Of a stretch of DNA of 10,660 nt, positions 6,365-10,660 are shown piece by piece. Position 1 is the stretch's first letter. The number at the start of each line of letters is the position of its first letter. The notes below the pieces were generated by a model. That model saw only the letters and a list, made by a program, of their open reading frames with translations, had not been told where the DNA came from and did no database searches. The position numbers were made by a program, and so were the translations under genes. Source of the stretch: Phycisphaerales bacterium (GTDB taxonomy: Bacteria > Planctomycetota > Phycisphaerae > Tepidisphaerales > Tepidisphaeraceae); NCBI GenBank assembly GCA_028288775.1, contig JAQGHP010000724.1:1-10660 (forward strand), read 5' to 3'.

Positions 6365-7804
6365 CTACTCGTCCCAGTTCGGATACTGCTCGGGCGCCTT
6401 GCCGTGGGACTCGATGAGCTTGGGTTTCTTGAGCTTCGGGCTCGGCGGATCAATTTTCTCAAGCTCCATGTCGAACTTCCAATCGTCCCCAAAATCGAAA
6501 TGAAATTCCATGTGCTCGCCAACGGCGAGCGGCAGTTCGTCCATCTCCACCTCGTCGCCGGAGGGGCTGTTGTGATCAGCCGCGGCGTAGGGGTGCATGA
6601 CTTCCGCGGTGCCACCGAAACGGTCGGGGAATTTGAACGCCCAGAGATGGTCGTCGTCGAATTTGACCGACCGGAGAATGGCATCGCTCACGTTTTCGAG
6701 GGTGCAATGTGCGGGGACCGCGATCCGCCGCCAGATTTTCCCGAGCGACACCTTGAAGATAAAAACCCCGTCCCGAAACCCGGTGCCCTTCAGGCACAGG
6801 CTGTTGATCCATTCAGGAAAGTAGGGTTCGAACATTGGGTGGAGGTCATCGAAGCAGACGTCGCCCGAAAGCGATTGCGCCGCTTCCCCGTCGCTATCGC
6901 CGACCGATTCCAAGTCGTCCTGATCTTCGTCATCGTCTTCATCCCCATCATCTTCATCAACATCCAATTCTCCGTTCTCACCGCTTTCTCCGCCGTCATC
7001 CGGGGCGATCTCGAAGGCGGGGGGCCCCAATGCCGCCGCATTGTTGATGAGATCTTGAAAGATGTCGCGCGCTGCGAAGATGCGCCCGAGTACATCGAAG
7101 ATCGCCTTGCCGAAGGGCGAATAGCGCACCGCCTCGGGGAACCAGGGACGGCCTTTGATTGGTTTCCCCTGCACGATCTCGACGAAGCCGAACAGTTGGA
7201 GCAGGAGCAGCCTATAACGCTCGTAGTCGATCCCGAGAATATTGTTCGGGTCGCTCCGCTCCTTGAGCGAATACTTGCGCCCCTTGGCTCCGATGCGCCG
7301 CCACACTTCAAGGATGCGATACATGGGATCTTCGTCCATCCAACCGCCGTGCCCGCCCACCGTCTCCGCTTTGGAATGCACGAGCCAGGCGTCAAGAAGG
7401 GAGAAGTATCGCTCGGTGACATTGAGTGTTTCCCACGAGGCCAGCGCCTCGGGCGACACGACCAGCCGGGCCTTGCTCCCCGCGCCCTGCACGACGACCA
7501 GCCCCGTCGTCCGCGCCAGCAGGTACAAACCCTGCAGGTTCGGATACGACCGAAGCTGCGGCCGCTGGAGGTCCACTTTCAGCGGCGTGGTCATCTGAAG
7601 ATTCAAGGCCGGCAATATCTTGATGGGCAGATAATGGTGCTGTCCCGCGGCTTCCACGCCGGCCGAGCCGATGAAGTCAATCAGCGTCTGAAAATCCCGC
7701 ACGATACCGCCGGGGCTGCTCTCGCCGATGGTCGTCTCGCGGAGAAGCCGTTGTGCCTCGTCGGAAATTTCCGGAATCTTCATTGAGTTGGATTCGCCGG
7801 ACAT
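6365..7804 (-). CDS. Large protein with C-terminal pRiA4b ORF-3 domain
   Basis: 479 residues; function unknown. The C-terminal part (about 346-478) matches my knowledge of the plasmid pRiA4b ORF-3 family: VSLGKIWRRIAVP, TLENVSDAI, DDDHLWAF, then HMEFHFDFGDDWKFDMELE, and a GKAPEQYP end. That family is widespread on plasmids and chromosomes with no settled biochemical role. It is usually a stand-alone domain of about 180 residues; here it follows about 265 residues I do not recognise (aromatic- and Leu-rich, mixed helical, e.g. the tract around 196-212) and a strongly acidic linker at 269-306 made mostly of D, E, G and S. No signal peptide, membrane segment or catalytic motif is visible. The start is the ATG at 7804, with AAAGG nine bases upstream; M8 at 7783 is an alternative. 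It is transcribed away from the hairpin array and the HrpA fragment. It has no operon partner: 248 bases with hairpins separate it from GH32. Confidence 0.85.
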   Translation of the reverse strand: MSGESNSMKIPEISDEAQRLLRETTIGESSPGGIVRDFQTLIDFIGSAGVEAAGQHHYLPIKILPALNLQMTTPLKVDLQRPQLRSYPNLQGLYLLARTTGLVVVQGAGSKARLVVSPEALASWETLNVTERYFSLLDAWLVHSKAETVGGHGGWMDEDPMYRILEVWRRIGAKGRKYSLKERSDPNNILGIDYERYRLLLLQLFGFVEIVQGKPIKGRPWFPEAVRYSPFGKAIFDVLGRIFAARDIFQDLINNAAALGPPAFEIAPDDGGESGENGELDVDEDDGDEDDDEDQDDLESVGDSDGEAAQSLSGDVCFDDLHPMFEPYFPEWINSLCLKGTGFRDGVFIFKVSLGKIWRRIAVPAHCTLENVSDAILRSVKFDDDHLWAFKFPDRFGGTAEVMHPYAAADHNSPSGDEVEMDELPLAVGEHMEFHFDFGDDWKFDMELEKIDPPSPKLKKPKLIESHGKAPEQYPNWDE

Positions 7805-7892
7805 TGGTTAGCGCCTTTCGAATTTATTGCCGGAAGGGATCATAGCCGCCGTCGCATGAGGGCGAAACTGAGAGACTGTCGGTGAGGCGGGA

Positions 7893-8031
7893 CAGACATT
7901 CTTGTCTGCCGTCTGAGGTGGGGCGGACATTTTTGTCTGTCCTCCGAGGTGGGGCAGACATTTCTGTCTGTCTATGAGGTGGGGCAGACATTCTTGTCTG
8001 TCCTCCAAAGTGGGGCAGACATTTTTGTCTG
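7893..8031. repeat. Five hairpin units CAGACA-TTYT-TGTCTG, about 31-bp period
   Basis: Units at 7893-7908, 7924-7939, 7955-7970, 7985-8000 and 8016-8031. Each has a 6-bp stem (one G variant in unit 2) and a four-base loop TTCT, TTTT or TTTC. Spacing is 31, 31, 30 and 31 bases, with spacers ending in GTGGGG or similar. Short ORFs across this stretch are repeat readthrough (GQTFLSV / DKNVCPT patterns), not genes. Confidence 0.95.
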
Positions 8032-8047
8032 TCGCGAGTCTGCGAGT

Positions 8048-8117
8048 GGGGGCATTCCTGCCCCCCGAGCGGACTCGCAAGAATGTTCGGGTCGGCTCGG
8101 GAGGCAGGAATGCCTCC
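8048..8117. repeat. Central dyad with two GGCATTCC-type hairpins
   Basis: GGGGGCA-TTCC-TGCCCCC (8048-8065) and GGAGGCA-GGAA-TGCCTCC (8100-8117) are hairpins in opposite orientation. They flank an imperfect stem CCGAGCGGACTCG (8065-8077) / CGGGTCGGCTCGG (8088-8100) around a 10-base loop. All are centred on 8082.5. Confidence 0.85.
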
Positions 8118-8133
8118 ACTCCCCGCCCCGAGA

Positions 8134-8261
8134 CAGACAGGAATGTCTGCCCCACTGGTACTGAATTTCTCCACTCTCCAACCCCAGACAGACAAGAATG
8201 TCTGCCCCACTGGTACTGAATGCCCTCCACTCACCGACCCAATGGCAGACAAGAATGTCTG
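8134..8261. repeat. Three hairpin units in inverted orientation, about 56-bp period
   Basis: CAGACA-NGAA-TGTCTG units at 8134-8149, 8189-8204 and 8246-8261, with loops GGAA, AGAA and AGAA: the reverse complement of the left cluster. The spacers share the pattern GCCCCACTGGTACTGAAT followed by CTCCACTC. The last unit ends about 75 bases before the start of the HrpA-like frame. Confidence 0.93.
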
Positions 8262-8335
8262 CGCCACCATTGAGCAATGCCCTCCACTCCCCGTTCCCCT
8301 TGATTGCCGGCGTCTCCTCCCCTTCAATTATCCCC

Positions 8336-10423
8336 ATGCCCCGGCTGCCGGAAGAAATCTCGCTCGCCAAATCCGAGGCGATTCACCGCGCGCTGCTGAC
8401 GGGCCTGCTCGCCAACGTCGGCGTCAAAGCCGAAGCGCACGAATACAACGGCACGCGCGGGACCAAATTCAACATCTTCCCCGGCTCCTCCCTGTTCAAG
8501 CGGAGCCCGCAGTGGGTGACCGCGGCGGAGCTGGTCGAAACCACCCGTCTCTACGCCCGCACCGTCGCCCCCGTCCGCCCGGAATGGGTCGAGCGGCTCG
8601 GGGCGCATCTCGTGAAACGCACGTACTCCGAGCCGCTGTGGCAGCCAGAAACGGCGCACGTCATGGCTACGGAAAAAGTGAGCCTGCACAGCCTCGTGCT
8701 GGTCGCGGCCAGGCGGGTGCACTACGGGCCGATCGACCCGCGCACCTCGCGGGAAATCTTCATTCAACACGCCCTCGCCGAGGGGGAATTCCACACCGTC
8801 GCCCCGTTCTTCCGGCACAACATGGCCCTGCATGCCGAGGTCGAGCGGATGGAGGCAAAGGCCCGCCGCAAGGACCTGATGTCGGACGTCACCGACCGTT
8901 TCAAGTTCTTCGACGCGCGAGTCCCCGACGGAATCTACAACGGCCCATTGTTCGAGCGTTGGCGTAAGGAGGCGGAGAAGGAAAAACCGCAGCTACTGTT
9001 CATGTCACTGAGCGACATGCTCGCGCCCGGGGCCGATGCAGTGCCCGCGGGGCTCTACCCCGATGAGATCGCGCTCGACGGCCTCAAGCTCCCGCTCGAC
9101 TACCGCTTCGACACCGGCTCGCCCGCGGACGGGATGACGGTCACCATCCCCATAGCGGCGCTGGGCCAAATACCCGCCGAGCGGTTCGAGTGGCTCGCGC
9201 CCGGGTACCTCCCCGACAAGATCGAAGAGCTGATCCGGTCGCTGCCCAAGGAACTGCGCAAGAGCTTCATCCCGATCGCGGATGCCGCACGCGAAGCCGC
9301 GGCCACGCTGACGTTCGGCGTCGGCTCCCTCTACGACGGGCTTGCGCTATTCCTTGGGAAACGGGCGGGCGTGAAAATCCTCCCGGACGCGTTCAACATC
9401 GAGGACCTGCCGCCTTACCTGCGGATGAACTTCCGCGTCATCGACGCGGCGGGCAAGCAGATCGCCATGGGCCGCGACCTCGCGCAGATCCGCGCCGACT
9501 TGCAGATAGAGGTGCGGAGCAGCTTCGCGAACCTGCCGCGGTCGGAGCATGATCGCGATAACCTTGCGCACTGGGACTTCGGCGATCTGCCCGAGCGCAT
9601 CGCCGTGCATCGCCACGGGATGACCTTGTGGGGCTACCCGGCGTTGATCGATCGAGGGACCAGTGCGTCGATCCGCCTGCTGGAATCCCCCGAAGCCGCC
9701 CGCGAGGCCACCCGCGGCGGGGCGCGGCGGCTGTTCATGCTGCAACTCCAGAAGGAGATCGACCAGCTCGCCCGCCGGATCGAAAACCTCGACAGGATGT
9801 GCCTGAACTTCGCCACGGTCGGAAGCTGCGACGAATTGAAGCGTGACCTGATGAGCGCGATCGTCGGCCACGCGCTTTTCCACGACGGGGACGACGTCCG
9901 CACGCAGGCGGAATTCATCCGCCGGGCGACGGATGGCTGGCGGCGGCTGTCGGTCACCGCCGGGGAGCTGACGGAACTCACCAGCCAGACCCTCGCCGAG
10001 TACCAGGCCTTGCATCGAGAGTTGTCCCGCGCCTATCCGCCGCTCATGCAACCCGCCGCCCGCGACCTGCGCGACCAGCTCGCGAATCTGGTCTACCGCG
10101 GCTTCCTGAGCCAAACGCCAAACGCCTGGATCAAACACGTGCCGCGGTATCTCAAGGCGATGGGCGTGCGGCTCCGCAAGCTCAACAACGCCGGCCTCAC
10201 CCGCGACACGCAGGCGCTCCAGCAAGTCGCGCCGTTATGGGAAAACTACAAGGCCCGCGCGCAGGCCTTTAAGCGGCTGGGCAAGTACGACGCCAACCTC
10301 GTCCATTTCCGATGGCTCGTCGAGGAGCTGCGCGTCTCCCTCTTCGCCCAGGAACTAAAGACCGCAACGCCGGTCTCCGTGCAGCGTCTGGAAAAATTGT
10401 GGGAGCAAATCCCTTCGCGGTGA
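8336..10423 (+). CDS. hrpA: HrpA C-terminal half only (OB-fold + DUF3418), helicase motor absent
   Basis: 695 residues collinear with the C-terminal half of the DEAH-box RNA helicase HrpA (about 1300 residues in E. coli). The OB-type domain is seen from AIHRALLTGLLANVG (15-29) through SSLF, WVTAAELVETTRLYAR and HLVKRTYSEP (91-100). Then follow MATEKVSLHSLVLVAARRV (110-128) and DUF3418 to the end, with LPKELRKSFIPIADAA (303-318), WDFGDLPERI (413-422), GYPALIDRG and RWLVEELRVSLFAQEL (659-674). No Walker A, DEAH or other helicase motif exists here or in the upstream 530 bases, so it cannot unwind RNA by itself. No internal stop or frameshift over 2.1 kb: either a recent truncation or a retained stand-alone protein. 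The ATG at 8336 was chosen because homology begins about ten codons later; the frame stays open upstream to an ATG at 8198, but that part is translated repeat. No Shine-Dalgarno seen. Confidence 0.85.
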   Translation: MPRLPEEISLAKSEAIHRALLTGLLANVGVKAEAHEYNGTRGTKFNIFPGSSLFKRSPQWVTAAELVETTRLYARTVAPVRPEWVERLGAHLVKRTYSEPLWQPETAHVMATEKVSLHSLVLVAARRVHYGPIDPRTSREIFIQHALAEGEFHTVAPFFRHNMALHAEVERMEAKARRKDLMSDVTDRFKFFDARVPDGIYNGPLFERWRKEAEKEKPQLLFMSLSDMLAPGADAVPAGLYPDEIALDGLKLPLDYRFDTGSPADGMTVTIPIAALGQIPAERFEWLAPGYLPDKIEELIRSLPKELRKSFIPIADAAREAAATLTFGVGSLYDGLALFLGKRAGVKILPDAFNIEDLPPYLRMNFRVIDAAGKQIAMGRDLAQIRADLQIEVRSSFANLPRSEHDRDNLAHWDFGDLPERIAVHRHGMTLWGYPALIDRGTSASIRLLESPEAAREATRGGARRLFMLQLQKEIDQLARRIENLDRMCLNFATVGSCDELKRDLMSAIVGHALFHDGDDVRTQAEFIRRATDGWRRLSVTAGELTELTSQTLAEYQALHRELSRAYPPLMQPAARDLRDQLANLVYRGFLSQTPNAWIKHVPRYLKAMGVRLRKLNNAGLTRDTQALQQVAPLWENYKARAQAFKRLGKYDANLVHFRWLVEELRVSLFAQELKTATPVSVQRLEKLWEQIPSR

Positions 10424-10464
10424 TGTCTTCGCCCGCGCGTTTGCAGGACCGCGATGCGGAAAAC

Positions 10465-10491
10465 CGCGAAGGCGCGAAGACAGACGCGAAG
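10465..10491. repeat. Three spaced copies of CGCGAAG
   Basis: CGCGAAG at 10465-10471, 10473-10479 and 10485-10491, just after the HrpA-like stop; the first member of a run of different short repeats. Confidence 0.7.
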
Positions 10492-10510
10492 AAATGCGGG
10501 GAATAATCGC

Positions 10511-10540
10511 CACAGATGGACACAGATGAACACAGATGGG
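10511..10540. repeat. Three tandem CACAGATGNN units
   Basis: CACAGATGGA, CACAGATGAA and CACAGATGGG lie in exact 10-bp register. This is a short-period intergenic repeat of a type I recall from planctomycete and related genomes. Minus-strand ORFs here (ICVHLW-like) are repeat translation, not genes. Confidence 0.85.
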
Positions 10541-10547
10541 AAGGCGG

Positions 10548-10571
10548 TCTCCCGTGGCATGGGCGGCCCGC
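10548..10571. repeat. Second copy of one arm of the 3141-3210 palindrome
   Basis: These 24 bases equal the reverse complement of 3193-3216 at 22 of 24 positions (differences at the 13th and 16th base). Only the arm is present; the matching second arm and the GCCGCTATAGCGGC centre are missing, so this copy is partial. Confidence 0.8.
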
Positions 10572-10592
10572 ACATATCTGCCGCTTCAAAAT

Positions 10593-10628
10593 CACAAAGA
10601 CCACAGAGGCCACAAAGGGCACAGAGAA
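10593..10628. repeat. Four 9-bp units alternating CACAAAG and CACAGAG
   Basis: CACAAAGAC, CACAGAGGC, CACAAAGGG and CACAGAGAA are contiguous at a 9-bp period. The rest of 10424-10660 holds no gene I can support. Confidence 0.85.
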
Positions 10629-10660
10629 GAAAAACGTGGGGCAAGCCATTCCTCTTGTAT

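Noticed and set aside
6287..7786. 499-codon plus-strand ORF opposite the pRiA4b-domain gene
   Set aside because: A mirror frame of the minus-strand gene, whose product carries recognisable domain motifs; this one does not.
7893..8261. CRISPR array
   Set aside because: The period is about 31 then 56 bases, repeats are short palindromes of 16 bases, the spacers are themselves similar, orientation flips, and no cas genes are seen.
7808..8327. Overlapping minus- and plus-strand ORFs of 70 to 170 codons in the hairpin array
   Set aside because: They exist only because the palindromic repeats happen to be open in several frames; products are repeat words such as GQTFLSV and DKNVCPT.
8198..8335. 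Upstream extension of the HrpA-like frame to the ATG at 8198
   Set aside because: The added 46 residues are translated hairpin repeats (MSAPLVLNALHS patterns) with no HrpA homology; the start at 8336 is a better choice.
10246..10649. Minus-strand ORFs at the right end (CALCGLCGLCDFEA and ICVHLWR words)
   Set aside because: Translations of the CACAAAG/CACAGAG and CACAGATG tandem repeats that overlap the 3' end of the HrpA-like gene; not real genes.

Overview
The window is GC-rich, and most of its genes lack a clear ribosome binding site. Its intergenic spaces are packed with palindromic and short-period repeats. This combination, especially the CAGACA-TTCT-TGTCTG hairpin array and the CACAGATG/CACAAAG short repeats, is what I associate with Planctomycetota genomes. 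That assignment rests on recall and pattern, not on a search.

Left part (1 to about 3990, all minus strand): a possible lipid or secondary-metabolite gene group. In transcription order it holds a FabG-like short-chain dehydrogenase/reductase (SDR), a 478-residue cytochrome P450 with all hallmark motifs, and a fatty acyl-AMP ligase (FAAL). The FAAL begins 23 bases after the P450 stop and runs off the left edge about 40 to 60 residues short of its end. P450 and FAAL look like one transcript, plausibly activating an oxidised or to-be-oxidised fatty acid for a carrier protein encoded off the window. The SDR is separated from them by 159 bases that hold a 70-bp palindromic repeat.

Middle part (about 3990 to 7804, minus strand): a secreted glycoside hydrolase family 32 (fructan/sucrose-type) enzyme, then a 479-residue protein ending in a plasmid pRiA4b ORF-3 domain. 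The GH32 gene is bracketed on both sides by hairpins that share a TACT apex loop.

Right part (7805 to 10660): a 370-bp array of ten small hairpins that switches orientation in its middle and contains a 134-bp imperfect palindrome. It is followed on the plus strand by a 695-residue open frame matching only the C-terminal half of the RNA helicase HrpA (OB-fold plus DUF3418). The whole helicase motor is absent. Homology begins within about 100 bases of the last hairpin, so the array sits at the breakpoint. The window ends in a cluster of short tandem repeats plus a second copy of part of the 3141-3210 palindrome.

I see no RNA genes, transposase, CRISPR array or complete defence system. The strongest leads are the helicase-less HrpA at the hairpin array, the symmetry of that array, and the P450-FAAL pair.
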